The notes: generated by a model not told the origin, from the sequence alone. Shown: positions 1 to 5,686, counted from the first letter of the stretch. The stretch is DNA of 6,890 bases from Micrococcaceae bacterium UBA4005 (GCA_002384315.1 DGBL01000001.1:4547-11436), one strand, 5' to 3'. Translations and numbers: made by a program.

Positions 1-666
1 CAGCGGAGTTTCGGACGGAAGCGCGACGACGTCGAACACCACGCGAGCCGCGTCAACCGCTTCGGGCGGGAAAGACAACCCGGAGGCATCCGGACCCTGC
101 ATCCCCACCGGAGTCACGTTGATGAGCAGGTCAGCGGTGGCTCCTGCAGGCTCTGCGCGCCAGCCGAATCCGTAGAGTCCAGCCAGCGCGCGGCCAGCCG
201 ACTCGTTGCGGGCGGCAATGACGACGTCGGTGAAACCCGAGTCCCGCAGTGCCGCCACCACGGCCTTCGCCATCCCGCCGGAGCCGCGCACCAGGACGCT
301 GTGACTGGAGGGCACCTGGTGCTCGGTGAGCAGCCTCGCCACCGCGAGGTAGTCCGTGTTGAAAGCCGTCAGGACGCCGTCGTCGTTAACGATGGTATTG
401 ACTGAGTCGATGGCTGTCGCGGACGGATCCATACGGTCCACGAGGGCGATCACGTCCTCCTTGAACGGCATTGACACGGCGCACCCGCGGATGCCCAAGG
501 CGCGCACTCCACCTATCGCGGCCGGAAGGTCCGTCGTGGTGAAAGCCTTGTACACGAAGTTCAGGCCCAGCTCATCGTAGAGATAGTTATGGAACCGGGT
601 ACCGATATTGCTGGGCCGCGCGGCAAGGGAGATGCACAGGGTCATGTCTTTATTGAGGATTGGCAC
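1..666 (-). CDS. Shikimate dehydrogenase-like oxidoreductase, HI0607/SdhL type (3' end off the window)
   Basis: This is a cytosolic NAD(P)-dependent oxidoreductase of the AroE superfamily. AroE enzymes reduce 3-dehydroshikimate to shikimate; the HI0607-like branch resembles AroE, but its physiological substrate is unsettled. Visible are 222 residues of about 270. The N-terminal substrate domain has SLAARPSNIGTRFHNYLYDE (13-32), GCAVSMPFKED (61-71) with the expected catalytic Lys69, Asn90 in SVNTIV and Asp105 in NTD. The Rossmann domain has a Gly-rich loop GSGGMAKAVVAA (128-139) and NVTPVGM (183-189), the AroE NATPxGM-type motif. The start is a choice: GTG at 666 gives MPILNKDMTLCISL, which lines up with my recollection of the HI0607 N-terminus. 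ATG at 645 is possible but has no ribosome site at normal spacing; a GGGGGA run abuts the GTG too closely. About 50 C-terminal residues lie beyond position 1. Family is secure; calling it the biosynthetic AroE would be overreach. Confidence 0.9.
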   Translation of the reverse strand, partial: MPILNKDMTLCISLAARPSNIGTRFHNYLYDELGLNFVYKAFTTTDLPAAIGGVRALGIRGCAVSMPFKEDVIALVDRMDPSATAIDSVNTIVNDDGVLTAFNTDYLAVARLLTEHQVPSSHSVLVRGSGGMAKAVVAALRDSGFTDVVIAARNESAGRALAGLYGFGWRAEPAGATADLLINVTPVGMQGPDASGLSFPPEAVDAARVVFDVVALPSETPL

Positions 667-706
667 TCCCCCATTGTGACAGCGCCGCCGCCTTGCCGCG
701 CGTAGG

Positions 707-811
707 TTACGCCCCGGGGATCGCCAGCAGGCCCTCGTGGACGAACCGCACTAGATGGTCCCAGACAGACGCCGATGTCTCCGCCTCCACGAGGAAGGTT
801 CCTCCGGTGCC
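707..811 (-). pseudogene. C-terminal remnant of an unidentified gene, cut by a repeat end
   Basis: An open frame of 34 codons ends in TAA at 707-709 and reads GTGGTFLVEAETSASVWDHL, then VRFVHEGLLAIPGA. About 80 percent of its third positions are G or C, as in the real genes here. It runs in the same direction as the shikimate dehydrogenase-like gene, about 40 bp upstream of it, so it was probably the preceding gene of that unit. Upstream, coding-like sequence stops at 811/812, where the 53-bp repeat starts. The frame stays open for ten more codons inside the repeat, then meets TGA, with no ATG, GTG or TTG start. I do not recognise the protein. The simplest reading is a gene truncated by insertion of a mobile element. 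Confidence 0.5.
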
Positions 812-864
812 TGTGACTGTTAGTTCAGAATGGCGGTTAAATCACAGCTTGAAGTGGCGGTTTT
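812..864 (+). repeat. Insertion-sequence end, copy A (IS21-like?)
   Basis: Begins TGTGACTGTTAG and matches 4701-4753 without gaps at 45 of 53 positions. Two TGGCGGTT boxes start at 831 and 855, 24 bp apart. A TG terminus with several short internal repeats is typical of IS21-family ends, where the transposase binds each repeat; this family call is inference. Orientation places the element interior to the right, but no istA/istB or other transposase follows, only 63 bp before the stop of the EamA gene. It is therefore a solo end left by deletion or recombination. Its left edge coincides with the break of the gene remnant at 707-811. Confidence 0.6.
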
Positions 865-890
865 GCCGTTGATGCTTAACTAGCAGTGGG

Positions 891-907
891 CGGCCAGTCG
901 CTGGCCG
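891..907. terminator. Stem-loop downstream of the EamA gene
   Basis: A perfect 7-bp inverted repeat, CGGCCAG-TCG-CTGGCCG, lies about 20 bp beyond the stop of the minus-strand EamA gene. A second short palindrome, CTCTCGAGAG, sits at 910-919. There is no T-run after the stem on the minus strand, so it is not a classic intrinsic terminator. It may still act as a transcript end or RNA-stabilising hairpin. Confidence 0.35.
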
Positions 908-927
908 GGCTCTCGAGAGGTTTTCCG

Positions 928-1917
928 TTAGAGCCTCGCGTTTTCCTTCGCCGGGATTGCTGCCTTGGGCTCTGAGCGCAGCGGTTGTGGCTCCCGCATA
1001 GCCTGCCGGTGCCGCTGTTCCGCTGATCGGCCCCAGGCAGTTCCGGTGAGAATGAAGGCAATGCCGACATACCCGGCTGGTCCTATGCTGTCGTGGGCGA
1101 TGGTTATCCCGATGACGGCTGCCCAGACCGGTTCTGTGCCGAGTAGGAGGCTGACCCGCGATGGAGAAGTTCGCCTGACCGCCCAGATCTGAACGAAGAA
1201 CGCAAACACGGTGCAGATAAGCACTAGGTAGAGGAACATCACTCCCTGCCCTGTGTCCAGCCGGGAGAGGTAGTGCGGGATGGAATCCCCGTAAATGAAC
1301 GAGCCTGTCGTAAATAGAAGCGCGCAGGTTCCCAGCTGCACGGTCGTGAGGTGCAGCGAATCCATGGCTTTGCCGCCGGTGAGTTTGTGCATGGAGACAA
1401 CGTGCGCGGCGCGCACGACCGCGGCGCCCAGCACGAGAAGGTCTCCAAAGCTGGGAGGTTCGAAGGTGCCGTTGCCGGCCAGCAGAACCACACCGACTAC
1501 CGCAATTATGGCGGCTGCGAAGAACGCCGCGGGTAGCCGCCGGCGCAAGACGACGGACTCAAGGACCGGAGTGAAGACTATCGTGAGGCTGATGATGAGT
1601 CCCGCATTCGTTGCAGAGGTATGCGCGATCCCGAACGTTTCGAAGACGAAGACCGCCGCAAGCAGCACCCCGATCGGTATGCCGGCGCGCACCTCTTTAC
1701 GAGTCAGAGGTTTCCGCCGGACACCCGCGATTGCAGCCATGACTCCGGCCGCGAGCAGCATCCGCACAGCCAGAAGGGCCAACACCGTCCCCGCAGTGAC
1801 GAGTTCCTTTGCCACGAGGTAGGTCGATCCCCACGCCACGGCCACCAGAAGCAACAGAAAATCGACCCGGAACCGTGCAAGGAAAGTACCCATCGACCAA
1901 TCGTTCCCCACGTCCAT
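928..1917 (-). CDS. EamA/DMT-superfamily permease (first copy)
   Basis: An inner-membrane transporter of the drug/metabolite transporter superfamily. Relatives export amino acids, other metabolites or drugs; the substrate cannot be read here. The 329 residues hold about ten hydrophobic segments, arranged as two EamA repeats. The first repeat opens with DFLLLLVAVAWGSTYLVAKE (19-38), the WG-S/T signature of these proteins. The second repeat ends near LLLGTEPVWAAVIGITI, the typical EPV motif. A hydrophilic, charged tail of ~35 residues follows the last helix. The start at 1917 has no ribosome site, but a TATGCT box lies at 1923-1928, close enough for a leaderless transcript. ATG at 1893 (MGTFLARF) is the alternative, with a weak GGGGA upstream. 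It is divergent from the LysR-type gene with a 49-bp gap, the usual layout when the regulator controls its neighbour. Confidence 0.9.
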   Translation of the reverse strand: MDVGNDWSMGTFLARFRVDFLLLLVAVAWGSTYLVAKELVTAGTVLALLAVRMLLAAGVMAAIAGVRRKPLTRKEVRAGIPIGVLLAAVFVFETFGIAHTSATNAGLIISLTIVFTPVLESVVLRRRLPAAFFAAAIIAVVGVVLLAGNGTFEPPSFGDLLVLGAAVVRAAHVVSMHKLTGGKAMDSLHLTTVQLGTCALLFTTGSFIYGDSIPHYLSRLDTGQGVMFLYLVLICTVFAFFVQIWAVRRTSPSRVSLLLGTEPVWAAVIGITIAHDSIGPAGYVGIAFILTGTAWGRSAEQRHRQAMREPQPLRSEPKAAIPAKENARL

Positions 1918-1966
1918 CCATTAGCATAAGAGGTCAGTTTTAATGCCTATGCATTAGTTTTGACTA
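1918..1966. promoter_or_regulatory. Divergent promoter/operator between EamA permease and LysR-type regulator
   Basis: This 49-bp AT-rich gap holds a perfect inverted repeat TAATGC-CTAT-GCATTA at 1941-1956, which contains the T-N11-A spacing of LysR-family boxes. A second pair, CATTAG at 1952-1957 and CTAATG at 1964-1969, runs into the regulator's start codon. A further CATTAG is at 1919-1924. On the minus strand TATGCT at 1923-1928 could be the -10 box of the permease; on the plus strand TATGCA at 1948-1953 could serve the regulator. Regulator binding here would affect both promoters. No convincing -35 hexamers were found. Confidence 0.6.
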
Positions 1967-2884
1967 ATGGAACTGGGACAGCTTCGCGCTTTGAGGGAAT
2001 TGGGCGAGAGGGGCAGCATCGCCGCTGTTGCGGCAGCCCTCCACGTCACCCCGTCGTCGGTGTCGCAGCAACTCAGCGCTCTGCAGCGCGGCGTGGCTGT
2101 TCCGCTGACCTTTAAGGACGGACGGAGGACCGCGCTAACGGATGCCGGACGCGCCTTGGCCTTGGCGGCTGTGGAAGTGGAGGTGGCGCTCGAACGGGCG
2201 GAGCAGGCGGTCGCGCAGTTTCAGAGCGAACCGCAGGGCGTAGTGGCGGTCACGGCCTTTCACAGTGCCGCGCTGGCCTTCTTCGGCCCGCTACTCACCA
2301 GGTTGAACGCCCCGGGCCAGCCCGGCGTTACCCTGAGCGACTTCGACGTAGCCCAGGAAAGCTTCCCCGCCCTCACCCAGGATCACGACCTGGTCATCGC
2401 CCACCGGTGGACGGGCAGTCCGCCGTGGCCGGGATCGGTGCGCGTGGAACCGCTGTTGTTCGAACCCCTGGACCTCGTCATCCGCAAGAACCACCGGCTG
2501 GCAGCCAAAGTCTCCATCGCGCCAGAGGACCTTCGCGAAGAAGCCTGGGTGGCCGTCCATCAGGGGTTTCCTCTCGAGAACGCCATCGAACAAATCGCCG
2601 GCATTGGAGGTGCCGAAGCGCGCATCGCTCACCGGATCAACGAATTCTTCGTTGCCGCTGCCGTGGTCGCTGCCAGCGACTGCGTCGCGTTGATGCCCCG
2701 CTACACCACCGACATGCACCATCATCCGGAACTCTCCCTCCGCCCGATTTCCCGCCTTGGACCCGGCCGCCACATCGACTGCCTCGCGCGCCCTGAAACC
2801 CTCGAACGATCCAACGTGGAAACCGTCCTCGCCCAGCTTCGGGCCATTACATCCAGACTGACCTCACCGTCACCTTCTTCCTGA
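1967..2884 (+). CDS. LysR-type transcriptional regulator
   Basis: A cytosolic DNA-binding regulator of 305 residues, full family length. The N-terminal winged helix-turn-helix covers about 1-62: SIAAVAAALHVTPSSVSQQL (17-36) is the HTH, and FKDGRRTALTDAGRAL (49-64) is the wing plus start of the linker helix. The linker runs to about residue 88, and residues ~90-295 form the periplasmic-binding-protein-like effector domain. The C-terminus is rich in Ser and Pro. No ribosome site precedes ATG 1967; the start fits the common N-terminus MELxQLRAL, so the message may be leaderless or nearly so. From its position it probably controls the divergent EamA permease and itself, sensing a small molecule that the permease moves; the ligand is unknown. 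It ends 114 bp from the convergent second EamA gene. Confidence 0.92.
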   Translation: MELGQLRALRELGERGSIAAVAAALHVTPSSVSQQLSALQRGVAVPLTFKDGRRTALTDAGRALALAAVEVEVALERAEQAVAQFQSEPQGVVAVTAFHSAALAFFGPLLTRLNAPGQPGVTLSDFDVAQESFPALTQDHDLVIAHRWTGSPPWPGSVRVEPLLFEPLDLVIRKNHRLAAKVSIAPEDLREEAWVAVHQGFPLENAIEQIAGIGGAEARIAHRINEFFVAAAVVAASDCVALMPRYTTDMHHHPELSLRPISRLGPGRHIDCLARPETLERSNVETVLAQLRAITSRLTSPSPSS

Positions 2885-2998
2885 CGCGTTGCCGACGACC
2901 GCCCAGCCAGTGGCTACGCCTCAAAGTAACCGGAGTCAGCCAGTTCAAAAACGACCGTTTCCGCTACAAACAACCGGACGCGTTCAAAAGATTGTGAA
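2885..2998. other. Convergent spacer, no gene seen
   Basis: These 114 bp lie between the stops of the LysR-type gene and the second EamA gene. The right part (about 2941-3012) is more A/T-rich than the neighbours. A minus-strand frame stays open to a stop at 2914, but its third-position composition is mixed and it has no start of its own, so I do not call a gene. Weak complementary arms (CGTTC at 2981, GAACG at 3002) give no clear terminator. Confidence 0.4.
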
Positions 2999-4033
2999 TC
3001 AGAACGTTTTGTGGCTGCTTTTTCGCAACGATAGATGACGCATCCGCGAGCTGCGGTGGATCGTCCCTTTTCTCTCGGGTGCCATGTCCGTGAGGCGCCG
3101 GCCGTCGTCGAGGCTGGCCTGCGGACTCGTGCCGCGTCGCTGTGGCAGTTGGACTGTGAGTGCGATGAGGCTGCCGACGATGAGACCCACTCCGGCCCAT
3201 CCGAGGGGTGCGAGTTGCTCGCCAACGATGACAACCGCCAGGAGCGCCGCGACGACGGGTTCGACCAGTGTGAGTACGATGGCGGTGCTCGCGCGCGCCC
3301 GAGCCAGGCCCAGGCCGAAGAGAACGTAACCGGCGAACATTGGGACGAGGGCCATGTAGATCCCTACGGATGCGTTAGCCCATGAAGTCAGTAGTGTTGA
3401 GCCCGTCGCCAGCACGACGGGCATGAGCGCTAGCCCGGCAGCCCCAAAAATGGTGCCCATCGCCGCTCGAGCTGGCACGCCGGTCGCGATGACCCGGTGT
3501 GCAGCCCACGAGTACAGGGCGTAGGTGAGGCCCGCGGTAAGGCCCAGACCGACGCCCAACTCGGTGTTGAGGGCGCGGTGTCCTGCGGAGTCCGCTGACT
3601 CGGCAACACAGAGGAGGGCAGCGCCGGCGATTCCGAGTGCGGCGCCGGCGGCCCATCGGCGGGTCAGGCGGTGCCGGTCAGCGATGCGTTCGATAAGGGC
3701 CGCGAAGATGGGTGCGGAGCCGATGGAGACGACTGTCCCGGCGGCAACTCCCGCCAGGTGCATCGATGAATAGAACGCCAGCGGGTAGAGCGTCACGGCG
3801 ATCGCACCCAGGGCGACAACCCGCCAGTGCTGGCGTAGCCCACGGCTGTAGCGTCGGATCAAGCGCAGGGCGATCACTGCCTGCAGCAAGCCGCCGAATC
3901 CCATGGCGGTCGCGCCGATGGCGATCGGACTGACGTCGGGAGCGAATGTTGCTGCCGTCCCCGTCGTTCCCCAGAGGACCGCCGCGGCCAAGACCAGGAC
4001 GATCCCCGACCGATGGGCAGACGGCTGCGTCAC
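2999..4033 (-). CDS. EamA/DMT-superfamily permease (second copy, GTG start)
   Basis: An inner-membrane transporter of 344 residues with two EamA repeats and about ten predicted helices. The first repeat begins GIVLVLAAAVLWGTTGTAAT (10-29), with the WG-T signature; the second ends at VLTLVEPVVAALLAVVIVGE, the conserved VEP motif. It is clearly different from the EamA protein at 928-1917, so this is not a local duplication. The start is GTG at 4031-4033, overlapping the TGA of the tetR-type gene in the four bases GTGA. With no ribosome site of its own, translation is probably coupled. After the last helix comes a ~45-residue basic, Ser-rich tail ending KSSHKTF. This tail is longer than usual for the family and may have been gained when the 3' side was rearranged. 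The substrate is unknown; export of a compound sensed by the upstream repressor is the likely role. Confidence 0.9.
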   Translation of the reverse strand: MTQPSAHRSGIVLVLAAAVLWGTTGTAATFAPDVSPIAIGATAMGFGGLLQAVIALRLIRRYSRGLRQHWRVVALGAIAVTLYPLAFYSSMHLAGVAAGTVVSIGSAPIFAALIERIADRHRLTRRWAAGAALGIAGAALLCVAESADSAGHRALNTELGVGLGLTAGLTYALYSWAAHRVIATGVPARAAMGTIFGAAGLALMPVVLATGSTLLTSWANASVGIYMALVPMFAGYVLFGLGLARARASTAIVLTLVEPVVAALLAVVIVGEQLAPLGWAGVGLIVGSLIALTVQLPQRRGTSPQASLDDGRRLTDMAPERKGTIHRSSRMRHLSLRKSSHKTF

Positions 4034-4626
4034 AGGGCGTCGACGAGAGCGAGAGCGAGTTGTTTGGCGGCTTGGAGTTTCAGGCTCTCACCCGCGAGAC
4101 CGGCCAGAGCCATGGACCCTTCCAGAAGGAACGAGAGGTGAAGCGCCACAGCGTCGACACGCTCTCCGTCGACGAGTCCAACCAGATGCGAGCGAAGGAT
4201 TCCCTCGACCTCGTCTTTGTGACGTCGAACAAGAGCCCGGCCGGGATGCCCCGCGGGGAGTTCGGCAGCGGCGTTGAGGAGGCCGCATCCGCGAAACCCG
4301 TTCTCGTAGGCCAGTTCGGCATGGTCCAGGTAGGCATCGAAGACGGCGCCGATGAGAGCCCTACTGTCCGATGCTGTTCTGGCGCGATCGTCATAGAGTC
4401 TCAACCACTCGTCGTGGCGGACTTGAAGGTAAGCCTCCACCAGGTCCGCCTTGGAATCGAAGTTGTTGTAGAGACTCATCTTGGCCACCCCCGCATCCGC
4501 GGTGATGGTGTCGATCCCGGTCGCAGAGATCCCGTCCGCGTAAAAGCGGCGCGCAGCCGCGTCCAGCAGGCGCCCGCGCGCCGAGCCCCGCCGCCGCCGA
4601 GGGTGAGCCGGATCGAGAATGACCAT
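4030..4626 (-). CDS. TetR/AcrR-family transcriptional regulator
   Basis: A cytosolic one-component regulator of 198 residues, the family norm. The N-terminal DNA-binding domain (about 18-64) has the pattern LLDAAARRFYADG, then the HTH ending AGVAKMSLYNNFDSKADLVE (45-64), a typical TetR recognition helix. The rest is the helical ligand and dimer domain, including GCGLLNAAAELP, a motif shared with many TetR proteins next to exporters. ATG 4626 is chosen because AGGAG sits 4 bases upstream. The gene overlaps the second EamA permease by 4 bp, so the two form one unit, and a 12-bp palindrome lies just upstream of the ribosome site. Together these suggest a repressor that controls itself and the permease and is relieved by the exported compound. 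The ligand is not predictable. Confidence 0.92.
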   Translation of the reverse strand: MVILDPAHPRRRRGSARGRLLDAAARRFYADGISATGIDTITADAGVAKMSLYNNFDSKADLVEAYLQVRHDEWLRLYDDRARTASDSRALIGAVFDAYLDHAELAYENGFRGCGLLNAAAELPAGHPGRALVRRHKDEVEGILRSHLVGLVDGERVDAVALHLSFLLEGSMALAGLAGESLKLQAAKQLALALVDAL

Positions 4627-4640
4627 ATCGCTCCTAATTA

Positions 4641-4652
4641 GGTAGATCTACC
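4641..4652. promoter_or_regulatory. Palindromic operator candidate for the TetR-type regulator
   Basis: GGTAGATCTACC is a perfect 12-bp palindrome, 15 bp from the regulator's start codon and just upstream of its AGGAG ribosome site. TetR-family repressors commonly bind such sites in their own leader. A possible -10 box, TAGTAT on the minus strand, lies immediately upstream at about 4654-4659, with no -35 box at good spacing. The core is short for a TetR site, so flanking bases would have to contribute. Confidence 0.5.
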
Positions 4653-4700
4653 CATACTAGCCGCCGGGGCCGGAACAAGATCGTTCGTGACAACGCACAC

Positions 4701-4753
4701 TGTGACTGTTAGCTCAGAATGGCGGTTTTTTCACAGCTCGGTTTGGCGGTTTT
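4701..4753 (+). repeat. Insertion-sequence end, copy B (IS21-like?)
   Basis: Same orientation as copy A at 812-864, starting TGTGACTGTTAG. TGGCGGTT boxes start at 4720 and 4744, and a further TGGCGG at 4788, so this copy keeps a longer stretch of the element interior. At 4823-4828 GGGAGG precedes ATG 4837 by 8 bp, as at the start of a transposase gene, but that frame stops after 19 codons and overlaps the resolvase 3' end. The transposase body is missing. The family assignment to IS21 rests on the TG end and the multiple internal repeats. Confidence 0.6.
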
Positions 4754-4842
4754 CGCACAATTTAGCCTGGTGGATTTAATCGCTCTTTGGCGGCGTTCCG
4801 TGATCGCTTGGTCTCGCTTTCAGGGAGGATGATGCGATGCGG

Positions 4843-5424
4843 CTAGTCCTTGAGTGCTCGCGACCGTCTATAGAACGTTGCTCTGGACATTCCTAGATCG
4901 CGGGCAACCTGGGCAGCGGTGTCGCCGCCTTCAACCAGGCGGACAGCGCTTCTAATCTGACTGTCAGTAATCCGGCGGGGTCGGCCGCCAAGGTCCTTTC
5001 CAGCTTCGCGCCGTTTGCTGATGGAATCGGTAACGCGTTCGCGCTTGATCTCGTGTTCCATTTGCGCGAGAGCGGCCATGATCGTGAACAACATCGAGCC
5101 CATGGGTGTAGCGGTGTCGACGTCGCCGCCGCCGAGGTTCAGTACGCGTAGGCCCGCGCCTCTACCGCGGAGTTCGTCGGCGAAGGCAAGCATGTTCTGC
5201 GTGGATCGCCCGAGCCGGTCCAGCGTCGTGATGACGAGGGTGTCGCCGCCCATCAGCGCGTCGAGTGCCCGATCGAACTGGGGTCGTGAAGCTCGCGCCC
5301 CAGACACACCGTGATCAACGTAGAGGTCATCGCGTCGGACGCCGGCGGCCATAAGATCCACCTGCTGCCGGTCGGTGGACTGCTGGCGCGTCGAAACACG
5401 CGCGTAGCCGATCAGTTTCGTCAT
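4843..5424 (-). CDS. Serine recombinase (resolvase/invertase family)
   Basis: A small site-specific recombinase of the Tn3 resolvase/Hin invertase class, which cuts DNA through a serine and resolves cointegrates or inverts segments. Numbering from ATG 5424 gives 193 residues. The catalytic domain has LIGYARVST with Arg9 and nucleophile Ser11, Arg47 in ASRPQF, and LDRLGRS with Arg70 and Arg73. The long dimer helix covers about 108-137, GGRPRR (146-151) is the linker, and a C-terminal HTH (about 152-190) contains AAQVARDLGMSRATFYRR. All key residues are present. ATG 5424 has GGAG 6 bases upstream; ATG 5439 would add MSEQP but has no ribosome site and lies at the edge of the res-like repeat. It is not evidently the resolvase of the Tni-type end nearby, since it lies outside that end. 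Confidence 0.93.
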   Translation of the reverse strand: MTKLIGYARVSTRQQSTDRQQVDLMAAGVRRDDLYVDHGVSGARASRPQFDRALDALMGGDTLVITTLDRLGRSTQNMLAFADELRGRGAGLRVLNLGGGDVDTATPMGSMLFTIMAALAQMEHEIKRERVTDSISKRREAGKDLGGRPRRITDSQIRSAVRLVEGGDTAAQVARDLGMSRATFYRRSRALKD

Positions 5425-5438
5425 GGGCTGCTCCGACA

Positions 5439-5533
5439 TGTCTCGTAACTAACGGTGAATACACCGATTCAACCAGAAGCTTTCGAGACATAGTTACGAG
5501 ACTCGCCGGCCGCGCACGAACTCGTTCGAGTTC
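5439..5533. other. Candidate res recombination site upstream of the serine recombinase
   Basis: Three inverted repeats lie in 95 bp directly upstream of the recombinase. The outer pair is GTCTCGTAACTA at 5440-5451 and its exact complement TAGTTACGAGAC at 5491-5502. Inside is CGGTG-AATA-CACCG at 5453-5466. A third, GAACTCG-TT-CGAGTTC at 5518-5533, ends at the base before the Tni-type terminus. CGAGAC hexamers in either orientation occur at 5440, 5484 and 5498. Resolvases of this class usually act on a ~100-bp multi-subsite res next to their gene. The same DNA must carry the recombinase promoter, giving autoregulation. Subsite boundaries are not certain. Confidence 0.55.
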
Positions 5534-5610
5534 TGTCACTTTCAGAAGTCGTCTGCACGGAATGTCCAAAGTCCTCTGCACTCAGGCTGTCAGTTTCCGA
5601 AGTCGTCTGC
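5534..5610 (+). mobile_element. Solo Tn402/Tn5053 (Tni)-type transposon end
   Basis: The outer repeat, 5534-5558, starts TGTCACTTTCAGAAGTCG and ends TCTGCAC. It closely matches the known 25-bp inverted repeat of Tn402/Tn5053 and class 1 integrons (TGTCrTTTTCAGAAGACGrC, then TGCAC). After a 5-bp spacer comes a second, shorter repeat at 5564-5581 (GTCCAAAGTCCTCTGCAC), the spacing I recall for the integron-side end. A third copy at 5588-5610 again begins TGTC and holds GAAGTCGTCTGC. Multiple repeats inside each end are the known TniA binding sites of this family. The end faces right, so the element would occupy the region past 5610, yet no tniA, tniB, tniQ or integrase is seen there. It is a remnant, or its genes lie beyond the window. 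Confidence 0.7.
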
Positions 5611-5658
5611 CCCTCGGCGCCCGGCGCGAGAGTCGGGGTCGCGACCTGTCCCCTGCCA

Positions 5659-5680
5659 CCGGCCCCTATGACCGGGCCGG
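5659..5680. terminator. Stem-loop downstream of the ABC permease
   Basis: CCGGCCC at 5659-5665 and GGGCCGG at 5674-5680 form a perfect 7-bp GC stem with an 8-base loop, just beyond the permease stop on the minus strand. GGTCGCGACC, a 10-bp palindrome, follows at 5637-5646. Neither has a T-run after it on the minus strand, so intrinsic termination is only possible, not shown. Confidence 0.4.
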
Positions 5681-5686
5681 CGGGGC

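Noticed and set aside
891..907. Classic rho-independent terminator after the first EamA gene
   Set aside because: The stem is perfect but no T-run follows on the transcribed strand, so it is listed only as a low-confidence stem-loop.
1295..1822. Plus-strand 175-codon frame opposite the first EamA gene
   Set aside because: Antisense shadow of a membrane protein gene, low-complexity Ala/Thr/Arg composition, no ribosome site.
2914..3234. Minus-strand 106-codon frame ending near VVFELADSGYFEA
   Set aside because: Most of it is a shadow of the EamA gene in another frame; the unique last part has mixed third positions and no start.
3946..4641. Plus-strand 231-codon frame opposite the TetR-type gene
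   Set aside because: It is antisense to a clear TetR-family protein and is explained by high GC codon bias; its translation shows no recognisable domain.
812..4753. Complete composite transposon
   Set aside because: The two ends are direct, not inverted, no transposase lies between or beside them, and no target duplication is visible (GGTGCC before copy A, GCACAC before copy B).
5517..5533. CGAACTCGTTCG resembles a LexA (SOS) box
   Set aside because: Gram-positive and actinobacterial boxes need CGAAC-N4-GTTCG; here the spacer is 2 bases, and the palindrome is better read as part of the res-like region.
5534..5610. Class 1 integron start, suggested by the Tni-type repeat
   Set aside because: No intI, attI or attC-like sequence is present; what follows is a MacB-type permease on the opposite strand.
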